Below, piece by piece: positions 57,088-64,000 of a stretch of DNA of 64,000 nucleotides. Position 1 is the stretch's first letter; each line of letters begins with the position of its first letter. The stretch is from Chloroflexota bacterium (GTDB taxonomy: Bacteria; Chloroflexota; Dehalococcoidia; Tepidiformales; Tepidiformaceae). Under the pieces are notes generated by a model, which worked only from the letters and a program-made list of their open reading frames with translations, had not been told where the DNA came from and did no database searches. A program made the position numbers and the translations under genes. Location of the stretch: the NCBI GenBank assembly GCA_016234445.1, contig JACRBT010000012.1:18562-82561 (forward strand), given 5' to 3'.

Positions 57088-58186
57088 CGGCGGCGTCGAG
57101 GGCGGTGGCGATGCGGTCGATGTCGGCGGGGGTGAGCGAGGGGTGGATGGGGAGGCTCAGGACTTCGCGGGCAGCCTGTTCCGAGAGGGGGACGCTGGCC
57201 TCGCCGAAGCCCATCTCCTTGATGATCGGCTGCTCGTGGATGGGGATGGGGTAGTGGATGCCCGTGCCGATGCCGGCCGCCTGCAGCCGCTGCTGGACGC
57301 CGTCGCGGTCGTTTGCGATGCGCACTGTGAACTGGTGGAAGACGTGACGGTCGCCGGGGCGGCATGAGGGCAGCGTGACTGGCACTTCGAGGGCGCGGAT
57401 GCGTTCGCTCAGGGCGGCGGCGTTGCGGATGCGGGCTTCGTTCCAGGTTTCGAGGTGCCCGAGCTGGACCTGCCCGATCGCGGCGGAGAGGTCGGTCATC
57501 CGCCAGTTGAGGCCAAAGTGTTCGTGGTAGTAGCGGCGCTCCTGGCCGTGGTTGCGGATGATCCGGCAGCGGCGAGCGACCTCGTCGTCGTCGACGGTGA
57601 TGATGCCGCCTTCGCCGGTGGTCATGTTCTTCGTGGGGTAGAAGCTGTAGCAGCCGGCGCCGAACGTGCCCACGCGGCGGCCCTGGTGCTCGGCGCCGTG
57701 GGCCTGGCAGGCGTCTTCGACGAGGGCGAGGCCGCGGCGGTCGCAGATCGCTTTGAGGGTGTCGATGCGCGCCGGGTTGCCGTAGAGGTGCACGGGCATC
57801 ACGGCCTTCGTCCGGGGGGTGATCGCGGCTTCGACGAGGGCGGGGTCGAGGTTGAAATCGTCGGCGGTGATGTCCACGAAGATGGGCTTCGCTCCGCAGG
57901 CGATGATGCTGGTGGCGGTGGCGATGAAGCTGAAGGGGGTGGTGATCACCTCGTCGCCCGGCCCCACGCCGTAGGCCTGGAGGGCGACGATGAGCGCGGC
58001 CGTGCCGCTGTTGACGGCGATGGCGTGCTTCGTGCCGATGTACCGCGCGAAGGCAGACTCGAAGGCTTCGGTGCGGCTTCCCTGGGCGAGCTGGCCCGAC
58101 TCGAGGACTTCGATGACGGCGCGCTTCTCCTCGTCGCCGACGAGTGGCTTCGCGATTGGGATGGCCGGGAGGGCGGCTGCGGTCAT
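57077..58186 (-). CDS. DegT/DnrJ/EryC1/StrS aminotransferase (WbpE-like)
   Basis: 369 residues from ATG 58186, with AAGGAT at suitable distance; the frame extends to 58321. IAKPLVGDEEKRAVIEVLES start, HAIAVNSGTAALIVALQAYG for cofactor phosphate, LALVEDACQAHGAEHQGRRV for the pyridine nitrogen, CYSFYPTKNMTTGEGGIITV with the PLP lysine, and NHGQERRYYHEHFGLNWRMT. It should transfer an amino group to C3 of the 3-keto sugar in the diacetamido uronic acid pathway. Confidence 0.9.
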   Translation of the reverse strand: MTAAALPAIPIAKPLVGDEEKRAVIEVLESGQLAQGSRTEAFESAFARYIGTKHAIAVNSGTAALIVALQAYGVGPGDEVITTPFSFIATATSIIACGAKPIFVDITADDFNLDPALVEAAITPRTKAVMPVHLYGNPARIDTLKAICDRRGLALVEDACQAHGAEHQGRRVGTFGAGCYSFYPTKNMTTGEGGIITVDDDEVARRCRIIRNHGQERRYYHEHFGLNWRMTDLSAAIGQVQLGHLETWNEARIRNAAALSERIRALEVPVTLPSCRPGDRHVFHQFTVRIANDRDGVQQRLQAAGIGTGIHYPIPIHEQPIIKEMGFGEASVPLSEQAAREVLSLPIHPSLTPADIDRIATALDAAVRG

Positions 58187-58323
58187 TCGGGGATCCTTTC
58201 GCCGGGCAGCTGGTGGCGCGCTGGCTCCGAATCGAGCGTACCAAGCAACACGGTTTAGCGCTGGCGGGGCGCCCGGCCGCGACAATGTGCTAGGATTCGC
58301 CGCCCGCGGGGAGGCGGGCAAGC

Positions 58324-59064
58324 ATGAGCGGTGGCATCAAACCTTCTGCCGGGCAACGCAGCCTGGGGGCGGACGCCGGCGCGGTCGCCTACTGGGTTTC
58401 GCTCGGCGTGACCGCCGGTGGCATGGGCGGCCTCGTTGCGGGTGGCCTTGGCGGGCGACTGGCAATGTTCATCCTCCGGCTCACCTCAGATGACTCGGTG
58501 AGGGGCCTCAAGAGCGACGACGGCTTCATCATCGGCCGCTTCGATGTCACGGCCACGCTCAGCCTGCTGTTCGTGACGATGGTCCTCGGGAGCCTTTTCG
58601 GGCTCTTCGTCGTCCTCGGGCGGCAGTTCCTCCCGTCGCGCGGGATGCCGGCGGCGTGGGCGGCGGCGGGGGCCGCGGTCGGCGGCGCCGTGCTGATCCA
58701 CGGCGACGGCGTCGACTTCACGCTGATCGAACCGCACTGGCTGGCGGTCGCGCTGTTCATCCTGATCCCCAGTGCTGGCGGAGCCCTGATCGCCTGGCTG
58801 ACGGAGCGGCTCGATACGTTCTGGTGGAAGCGGCGAAGAGCCACGGCAGTGACCTCACTTGCCGCCGTGCCGGCGGTCATCTTCTTCCCGGTGGCGGTGC
58901 TCGCCGTGGCCGGGGGCGCGCTGTGGCTGCTGGGAGGCCGCATCGAAGGGCTCAGGGCGCTGCCGGAGTGGAGGGTGGCGCGAGTGGCCGCGGGGGTTGT
59001 GTTCGCGGGGGTGGTTGCCGTCGGTGGGGTCGCGCTGCTCGGGGACCTGCGGGACGTCCTGTAG
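58324..59064 (+). CDS. Membrane protein of unknown function
   Basis: 246 residues. Hydrophobic segments near 22-52, 77-97, 108-125, 137-157, 172-200 and 220-242 suggest five or six membrane helices. The first loop has LTSDDSVRGLKSDDGFIIGR. No family recognised; the protein could be part of envelope biogenesis given its place between surface-polysaccharide genes, but on the other strand. TAGGAT about 28 nt upstream and GGGGAGGCGGG before the ATG form a leadered promoter. Confidence 0.7.
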   Translation: MSGGIKPSAGQRSLGADAGAVAYWVSLGVTAGGMGGLVAGGLGGRLAMFILRLTSDDSVRGLKSDDGFIIGRFDVTATLSLLFVTMVLGSLFGLFVVLGRQFLPSRGMPAAWAAAGAAVGGAVLIHGDGVDFTLIEPHWLAVALFILIPSAGGALIAWLTERLDTFWWKRRRATAVTSLAAVPAVIFFPVAVLAVAGGALWLLGGRIEGLRALPEWRVARVAAGVVFAGVVAVGGVALLGDLRDVL

Positions 59065-59070
59065 GGCTGC

Positions 59071-59658
59071 TTATCCCGCGGGTTCGACGGTTTCGTCTTC
59101 GCGGGTGCGATAGGCTCGGCCGCAGCGGGCGCAGGTGAGGTCGCGGCCGAGCTTGCGCGCACAGACGCAGACCCAGCCCATGAGCCGGGCCGGGGCGCCG
59201 CCGACGAGCGCGTAGTCTGGCACGTTGCGGGTGACCACGGATCCGGCGGCAACAAGCGCCCAGCGGCCGATGGTGACGCCCGGGAGGACGACCGAGCGCG
59301 AGCCCACCGCGGCGCCGTACTTCACCAGGATCTCGCCCACTTCCCAGTCGGAGTCGGACTTGAGGGAACCGTCGGGGTTGATGGCGCGGGGGTAACGGTC
59401 GTTGGTGAAGACCACTTCCGGGCCGACGAAGACGCCGTCCTCCAGGGTGGTGCCGTGGTAGACGCAGGAGTAGTTCTGGACCTTGCAGTTCGCGCCGACC
59501 TGGACGCCCGCGTCGATGTAGGCGCCCTTCCCGATGACGCAGCCCGGACCGACGACGGCGCCTTCGCGGACCTGTGCCTGGTGCCAGATGCTTGCGCCAT
59601 CGCCGATCGTGGCGCCGGGGCTGACTTCGGCCGTGGGATGGATGCGGGCGCCGCTCAC
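59071..59658 (-). CDS. Hexapeptide-repeat N-acetyltransferase (WbpD/WlbB-like)
   Basis: 195 residues from GTG 59658, overlapping the upstream stop by 4 nt (GTGA). Left-handed beta-helix from hexapeptide repeats ([60 protein letters not shown]) with the catalytic region [22 protein letters not shown]-terminal zinc-ribbon-like [20 protein letters not shown] follows, as in WlbB/WbpD relatives with a rubredoxin-like tail. It should acetylate the C3 amino group of the sugar made by the WbpE-like enzyme. Confidence 0.88.
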   Translation of the reverse strand: MSGARIHPTAEVSPGATIGDGASIWHQAQVREGAVVGPGCVIGKGAYIDAGVQVGANCKVQNYSCVYHGTTLEDGVFVGPEVVFTNDRYPRAINPDGSLKSDSDWEVGEILVKYGAAVGSRSVVLPGVTIGRWALVAAGSVVTRNVPDYALVGGAPARLMGWVCVCARKLGRDLTCARCGRAYRTREDETVEPAG

Positions 59659-61577
59659 GGGGCGGCTGGCTCGTCGGCGGGCACGGACGCGGGGGTCTCG
59701 TCTTCGAGCGAATAGCGCCGGGCGACCAGGTGGATGCGGCGGCGAAGTTCGTCCTCGTCGCCAAACATGGCGGGGCCGAGTTCGTCGATCAGGCGGCGAA
59801 TCTCCGCTTCGGTGACTTCGACGGACGCCTTCAGCTGCATGACCTTGGGGTGGGCGGTAGGGGTCATGTCCTCGAAGTCGGCAACCAGTTCCTCGCGGAG
59901 CTTTTCGCCGGGGCGGGGGCCGGTGAAGACGACTTCGATGTCTTCGCCCGGGCGAAGGCCGCGGAGACGGATCATGCGTTCGGCGAGTTCGAGGATGTTG
60001 ATCTCTTCGCCCATGTCGAGCATGTAGATGTTGCCGTGGCCGCCGAAGGTGCCGGCCTGGATGACGAGGCTGACGGCTTCGGGGATGCTGATGAAGTAGC
60101 GCATCATGTCGCGGTGCATGACCGTGACGGGGCCGCCGCGCTCGATCTGGCCCATGAACGTCGGGACGACGGAACCGCGGCTGCCCATGACGTTGCCGAA
60201 GCGGACGGCGGCGTAATTCGTCAGTTCGCTCTCACGGGCGAGGGCAAGGACGAGAAGCTCGGCGATCCGCTTGGTGGCGCCCATGATGCTGGACGGGCGG
60301 ACGGCCTTGTCGGTAGAGATGAGGACGAAGGTGCCGGCCTGGTAGGTGCGGGCGGCACGGGCGACGTTGAGGGTGCCGAGGACGTTGACGCGATAGGCCT
60401 CGCCCGGGTGCTCCTCCATGAGGGGGACGTGCTTGAGGGCGGCGGCGTGGTAGACGAGGTCCGGGCGGACCTGGGCGAAGATCTCGTCGATACGCTGCTC
60501 GTCGACGACGTTGGCGATCCAGAGACGAACGGTGGTCTCGGCGGAGAGCCCGGAGAACTCGAAGGCGTTGCGATAGAGGTCGTGGAGGCCGCTCTCGTTG
60601 TTGTCGACCATGTGGAGTTCGCGGGGATGGAAGCTGAGGAGCTGGCGGCAGAGCTCGGAGCCGATGGAGCCGGCAGCGCCCGTGACGAGGACGACCTTGT
60701 CCTTCACGGAGTGGGAACAGGCCGCGTAGTCGACCTGGACGGGGTCGCGGCCGAGGAGGTCGTCGAGGGTGATGTCGCGCAGGGCGTCGTGGTGGCCCAG
60801 GACCCACTTTTCGACGCCGGGGACCATGCGGACGGCGACGTTCGCCTCCTGGCAGGCGGCGACGATGCGGCGGATCGCCTGGCCGCTGGCGTGGGGGATG
60901 GCGATGGCTACGACCTCGACGTCGTGCTTTTTGATGGCCTCGGTGAGGTCGTGGGTGCCGGAAAACACGGGGAGGCCGAGGACGCGGGTGTGTTGCTTGC
61001 GGGGGTCGTCGTCGAGGTAGCCGATGGGCTGATAGTTGAGGCCGGGGCTGTTCTGGAGTTCGCGCGAAAGGGCCTGGCCGGTGTGCCCGGCGCCGATGAT
61101 GAGGAGCCGGCGGGAGGAGACGGAAGCCCATGGCAGCCGCGAGAGCAGCCGGGCGCGCATCTTGACGAAGGCCATCCCCGGGAAGACCAGGATGCCGGCG
61201 ATGAGGATGACGGAGAGCGGGAGGTCGCGGTTGGGCACCCAGAAGTTGATGGCGAAGACAGCGGCGGTGACGGCGAAGACGGCCCGGAAGAGACGCATGA
61301 TGTCGCCGAGGCTGCCGTAGGCCCAGACGGTGCGGTAGACGCCGAAGAACACGTTGGCGGCGATGAAGCCCAGGGCCAGGAAAGGCAGGATCTTCGTGGT
61401 GAATTCGGCGTTGACGCGGGGGACTTCGCCGTCGAACCGGAGGAGCAGAGCAGCGCCGTAGCCGGCGGCGACCACGAGGATGTCGAGGATCGCGGCGATG
61501 ACGGTGTGGAAGGGGTCACCGGCGAGGAGGCGGCCGATGGCGTTTCGCCGGGGCGGGGCGGGGGCCTCGGTGGTCAT
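59655..61577 (-). CDS. WbpM/CapD-like membrane nucleotide-sugar dehydratase
   Basis: 640 residues. Four N-terminal membrane helices (about 23-140), a CoA-binding-like middle domain ([20 protein letters not shown]), and a C-terminal SDR domain with [20 protein letters not shown]. The catalytic set is Ser-Met-Lys ([20 protein letters not shown]), in which Met replaces Tyr as in large membrane dehydratases of the FlaA1/WbpM type. It probably removes water from UDP-GlcNAc to give a 4-keto-6-deoxy sugar. It starts in TGATG overlapping the stop of the sugar transferase gene. Confidence 0.92.
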   Translation of the reverse strand: MTTEAPAPPRRNAIGRLLAGDPFHTVIAAILDILVVAAGYGAALLLRFDGEVPRVNAEFTTKILPFLALGFIAANVFFGVYRTVWAYGSLGDIMRLFRAVFAVTAAVFAINFWVPNRDLPLSVILIAGILVFPGMAFVKMRARLLSRLPWASVSSRRLLIIGAGHTGQALSRELQNSPGLNYQPIGYLDDDPRKQHTRVLGLPVFSGTHDLTEAIKKHDVEVVAIAIPHASGQAIRRIVAACQEANVAVRMVPGVEKWVLGHHDALRDITLDDLLGRDPVQVDYAACSHSVKDKVVLVTGAAGSIGSELCRQLLSFHPRELHMVDNNESGLHDLYRNAFEFSGLSAETTVRLWIANVVDEQRIDEIFAQVRPDLVYHAAALKHVPLMEEHPGEAYRVNVLGTLNVARAARTYQAGTFVLISTDKAVRPSSIMGATKRIAELLVLALARESELTNYAAVRFGNVMGSRGSVVPTFMGQIERGGPVTVMHRDMMRYFISIPEAVSLVIQAGTFGGHGNIYMLDMGEEINILELAERMIRLRGLRPGEDIEVVFTGPRPGEKLREELVADFEDMTPTAHPKVMQLKASVEVTEAEIRRLIDELGPAMFGDEDELRRRIHLVARRYSLEDETPASVPADEPAAP

Positions 61578-62170
61578 CAGCGGGCCCCGCTTCCGCGGGC
61601 AACCGCAAGGACACTCTGGAGCAGGATGCGGATATCGGTCATTACCGAATGGCGATCCACGTACGCGAGATCGTAGGTAACGATTTCATGGTAGGTCAAA
61701 TCCGAACGGCCTTTCACCTGGGCGAGACCGGCGATCCCCGGGCGGACGTCGTGGCGGCGATGATATGCCGCAGGGTACTGGGCAACCAGTTCCGGGATCT
61801 CCGGCCGGGGGCCAACGAGGCTCATTTCGCCCTTGAGGACGTTGATGAGGTTGGGCAATTCGTCGATGGAGGTCTTGCGGGCGAAGGCGCCCCAGCGGGT
61901 GAGGCGGGGGTCGCGCTGCCCGGGGGGCGAAAAGACGAAGGTGCTCCAGTCGTCGACGACGTAGGGAGCGGTCTCGCCTGGCTTGGCGTGGCGCATCGTG
62001 CGGAGCTTCACCATGGTGAAGGGCCTGCCGCGGAGACCGACACGCCGCTGGAGGTAGATGGGGTTCCCCCGGAGTTCGACCGCCAGGACAGCCGCCATGA
62101 CCCCGGCGATGACGATGGCGAAGGGCGCGGCAAGGAGGGTGAGGACGACATCGAAGACGCGCTTGGCCAT
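61577..62170 (-). CDS. Initiating polyprenyl-phosphate sugar transferase
   Basis: 197 residues from ATG 62170 ([20 protein letters not shown]); an extension to 62392 reads through the intergenic repeats and another promoter. One N-terminal membrane helix; [60 protein letters not shown] and [20 protein letters not shown] are the bacterial sugar transferase blocks (PglC/WcaJ C-terminal type). It transfers a sugar phosphate to undecaprenyl phosphate and starts a surface glycan. First gene of the three-gene operon sugar transferase, dehydratase, acetyltransferase. Confidence 0.92.
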   Translation of the reverse strand: MAKRVFDVVLTLLAAPFAIVIAGVMAAVLAVELRGNPIYLQRRVGLRGRPFTMVKLRTMRHAKPGETAPYVVDDWSTFVFSPPGQRDPRLTRWGAFARKTSIDELPNLINVLKGEMSLVGPRPEIPELVAQYPAAYHRRHDVRPGIAGLAQVKGRSDLTYHEIVTYDLAYVDRHSVMTDIRILLQSVLAVARGSGAR

Positions 62171-62187
62171 TTGGATAGGGTCGAGGG

Positions 62188-62207
62188 GATAGGCGATAGG
62201 CGATAGG
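62188..62207. repeat. Heptamer AGGCGAT, two and a half units
   Basis: GAT, then AGGCGAT at 62191-62197 and 62198-62204, then AGG. It lies 18 nt upstream of the sugar transferase start codon. A second short heptamer array in this window besides CTGTTAG at 4.25 kb. Confidence 0.65.
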
Positions 62208-62238
62208 GGTTGGGCGCGCGCGGGGGTGGATGCCGTAG

Positions 62239-62244
62239 TAAGAT
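62239..62244 (+). promoter_or_regulatory. -10 box of the ADP-ribosylglycohydrolase gene
   Basis: TAAGAT (62239-62244) lies 44 nt before ATG 62289, and AGGGGGAC stands just before the ATG: a leadered arrangement. Confidence 0.4.
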
Positions 62245-62288
62245 AACCTTCACAACGGAGGCAATTCGCCGCGAAGCAGGGGGACGGC

Positions 62289-63266
62289 ATGGCACAGCCA
62301 CAGTTGTCGCGAATCGAGGGGACGGTGCTCGGCGCCGCGATAGGCGACGCGATGGGCCACCCCACCGAGTTCATCTCTTCATTTGACGCCATCTTCGCCC
62401 GGTACCCACCCGCCGGCGTAGAGCGTTTTGAGCTCTACTGGGACCAGGACGGCGAACACTTCGCGCCATACACCGACGACACCCAGATGGCCGAAGTGGT
62501 GCTTCGCGCGCTCATCCAGGGCCGCGCCGGAGGGGACCAGATGGACCCGGTGATGCAGGCGATCGCCGAAGGGTTCATCACGTGGATGGACCACCCGCAG
62601 GGTGGACATCGCGCACCGGGTAACGCCTGCATGGCCGGAACTCGGAACCTGGCGAAGGGCGTCCCTTGGCGCCTCGCGGGAGGCGAGACGGCAGGTGGGT
62701 GCGGATCCGTTATGCGGAGCTACCCCTTCGGGCTAGTGTTCGCGGACGATGTCGCGAAGGCTGAGGACTGGGCGGTGAACCACTCGAGGCTGACGCACCG
62801 GGACCCCATTGCGTTCGCGGCGTGCGCGACCATGGCGGTGGCCGTTGCGGCGCTACTCAATGGCGAGTCCCCCGGGAGCGTCCTGGGTCAAATGCCCGAA
62901 ACAGCCGCGAAGTACAGCGCCGACACCGCGACGATGATCGCCCAGGCCACGGCCGAGGCGGTTGATGGCACACCGCCGCGGACCACGCTGCAGCGACTCC
63001 AGGGATGGGCAGCCCACGAGGCTATCGCCGCGGCAGCCTATGTGTTCGCGCGAAATGCCGGCGACGCCAGAACCGCGATCCTTGAGGCGGCCAACACGCC
63101 CGGCGACTCCGACAGCATCGCGACCCTGGTCGGAGCACTGGTGGGCGCGCACCTGGGCATCGATGCGCTCCCGGCCGACTGGATCGCCGATGTCGAACGG
63201 AGCGCGGAACTTCGCGACCTGGCCCATGCGGCATGGGGCTGCCTTGGCTCGCCCGTCGGGACGTGA
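62289..63266 (+). CDS. ADP-ribosylglycohydrolase family protein
   Basis: 325 residues. EGTVLGAAIGDAMGHPTEFI and PYTDDTQMAEVVLRALIQGR hold the first magnesium ligands; GGCGSVMRSYPFGLVFADDV the central motif; ANTPGDSDSIATLVGALVGA the second metal-binding DxD. This all-helical DraG/ARH fold removes ADP-ribose from arginine or other targets, or cleaves related nucleotides. No ADP-ribosyltransferase gene is visible beside it, so the substrate is unknown. Separated from the following toxin-antitoxin pair, which is on the other strand. Confidence 0.92.
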   Translation: MAQPQLSRIEGTVLGAAIGDAMGHPTEFISSFDAIFARYPPAGVERFELYWDQDGEHFAPYTDDTQMAEVVLRALIQGRAGGDQMDPVMQAIAEGFITWMDHPQGGHRAPGNACMAGTRNLAKGVPWRLAGGETAGGCGSVMRSYPFGLVFADDVAKAEDWAVNHSRLTHRDPIAFAACATMAVAVAALLNGESPGSVLGQMPETAAKYSADTATMIAQATAEAVDGTPPRTTLQRLQGWAAHEAIAAAAYVFARNAGDARTAILEAANTPGDSDSIATLVGALVGAHLGIDALPADWIADVERSAELRDLAHAAWGCLGSPVGT

Positions 63267-63314
63267 GGGCAGACACGCCAGGCCTGGCTCCCGAGAACTT
63301 GGTTGGGTTGGCGG

Positions 63315-63605
63315 CTACGGGTCGCGGAAGATGTCGTGGCTGCCGATGCGGCGCCAGATGACGTGGGGGTCGCCCGGGCGCTTCTCGCGGCCACGTTCGA
63401 AGATGGCGCGACCATCAGGATCCCAGGTGATCTCAAACACCCGGGGATGCCCGGAGACGCCCTTCAAGCGGTGACCGGGGCGATGCGTACCCGTGCGGAG
63501 GTCGTCGACAAACTGCTGGACCACACGGAGAAACTCAGCCTGTTGCGCCGGTGTCAGACGCTGGAAGTCGCGCCAGAATCTCGCGTTCCACTCAAAGCTC
63601 GGCAT
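63315..63605 (-). CDS. RelE/ParE-superfamily toxin
   Basis: 96 residues. FEWNARFWRDFQRLTPAQQA helix, the HRPGHRLKGVSGHPRVFEIT segment with WDPDGRAIFERG strand pair, and HVIWRRIGSHDIF end have the size and order of the RelE/HigB fold; RLKGV, the ERGxxKR turn and the C-terminal IGSHDIF are typical. Probably a ribosome-dependent mRNase. It begins 6 nt after the stop of an AbrB-fold antitoxin gene, a mixed pairing since RelE-type toxins usually go with RHH, Phd or HTH antitoxins. Confidence 0.8.
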   Translation of the reverse strand: MPSFEWNARFWRDFQRLTPAQQAEFLRVVQQFVDDLRTGTHRPGHRLKGVSGHPRVFEITWDPDGRAIFERGREKRPGDPHVIWRRIGSHDIFRDP

Positions 63606-63611
63606 TCGGCG

Positions 63612-63995
63612 CTATTTGGCATGGGATCGCGCTTTGAGCGCAGCCAGGAACTCCTCCGAACTCGCGAAGACCTCGGTCCGCCCGGCGGCGATGTCTTCGT
63701 CGACCTCGCGCTCGCCCTTCTGCCACGCCTCGGTCCAGAACCACCACTGTTCGGGGTCCCGGCCTTCGTGGACCGGGCGCACCACAAGCCCGGCAAAGGT
63801 GATCTCAAGCTCGAGTTCGCCGCCGGGTTCGAGGTCCATGAGCCGTCGCACGGAGGCGGGAATGGTCATCGACCCGTCGCTGCGGAGGAAGGCCTGGAAC
63901 TTCGGCCCGGGTGACCGCAGGGGGTCAGGCTCGGCTGGCGGCGCCGGTTCGGGCGACCTGCGTTCGGCCGACGGGCGCGGTTTGCGGATGGCCAT
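63612..63995 (-). CDS. AbrB-fold antitoxin with long N-terminal extension
   Basis: 127 residues from ATG 63995, 5 nt from the window end, so an earlier start outside cannot be excluded. A Pro/Arg-rich start (about 1-30), then KFQAFLRSDGSMTIPASVRR as the AbrB hairpin with RLMDLEPGGELELEITFAGL, and a C-terminal helical region (WFWTEAWQKGEREVDEDIAA). It should repress its own promoter, which is outside the window, and neutralise the RelE-like protein downstream. Confidence 0.82.
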   Translation of the reverse strand: MAIRKPRPSAERRSPEPAPPAEPDPLRSPGPKFQAFLRSDGSMTIPASVRRLMDLEPGGELELEITFAGLVVRPVHEGRDPEQWWFWTEAWQKGEREVDEDIAAGRTEVFASSEEFLAALKARSHAK

Positions 63996-64000
63996 TGGGA

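Noticed and set aside
62289..63995. ADP-ribosylglycohydrolase as part of a DarTG-like pair
   Set aside because: The neighbouring toxin is RelE-like, not a DarT ADP-ribosyltransferase, is on the other strand, and has its own AbrB partner; the glycohydrolase has the DraG/ARH fold, not a macrodomain.
1..64000. tRNA, rRNA, transposase or phage genes
   Set aside because: I looked for TTCGAAT-type T-loops, CCA ends, transposase DDE or integrase Arg-His-Arg-Tyr motifs and terminal inverted repeats, and found none that hold up.

Overview
A high-G+C window (by eye near 70 %, with strongly G/C-biased third codon positions) from a free-living bacterium with compact, mosaic gene order and no rRNA, tRNA, insertion sequence or CRISPR array that I can see. 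Scattered acyl-CoA dehydrogenases, enoyl-CoA hydratases, a luciferase-like monooxygenase, a TadE/G-type protein and several leaderless promoters would fit Chloroflexota (Dehalococcoidia/Tepidiforma-like); Actinomycetota is the main alternative. This placement is inference, since there is no phylogenetic marker beyond single housekeeping genes.

Layout. 1-6.6 kb: a cut DinB-like gene, a secreted nuclease, a VapBC pair with a readable promoter/operator, a DUF302 protein, an alpha/beta hydrolase, proB, a short-chain dehydrogenase and an MFS transporter. 6.8-18.7 kb: an unusual TadG-like surface protein built of NSNA repeats, then housekeeping genes (mnmA, rsfS, lysC, radC, folE, pyrG), a second AbrB/PIN pair and two acyl-CoA dehydrogenases. 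18.7-20.6 kb: a lower-G+C island with a translationally coupled phosphoribosyltransferase/DprA-like pair, resembling a toxin-antitoxin defence module. 20.6-30.9 kb: zinc alcohol dehydrogenase, coiled-coil proteins, GNAT, crotonase, luciferase-like oxidase, a 997-residue LuxR-family ATPase regulator, and two exported proteins that share one 5' leader element. 31-40 kb: GH38 alpha-mannosidase, nitroreductase, cytoplasmic HtrA-like protease, degenerate response regulator, and a DUF488-DUF488-dual-OB operon. 40-54 kb: wecB-like epimerase, moaA, D-2-hydroxyacid dehydrogenase, glutamate dehydrogenase, a PEP-utilising protein lacking its ATP-grasp domain, an MFS transporter, an active-looking GGDEF protein with a degenerate partner, aminotransferase and methyltransferase. 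54-62.2 kb: a nucleotide-sugar cluster (WbpA-, WbpB-, WbpE-, WbpD-like enzymes, a WbpM/CapD-like dehydratase and a sugar transferase) interrupted by a MntA-HepT pair. 62.3-64 kb: an ADP-ribosylglycohydrolase and an AbrB/RelE-like pair.

Working together. The sugar genes plausibly make a diacetamido-dideoxy uronic acid and start a surface polysaccharide; the remote epimerase could act on its product. Five toxin-antitoxin or defence-like modules are scattered among metabolic genes. Many start codons lie 5-7 nt behind a TAnnnT hexamer, implying frequent leaderless mRNAs, while other genes keep Shine-Dalgarno leaders. Six copies of one hairpin element follow plus-strand genes, five of them directly behind the stop codon.
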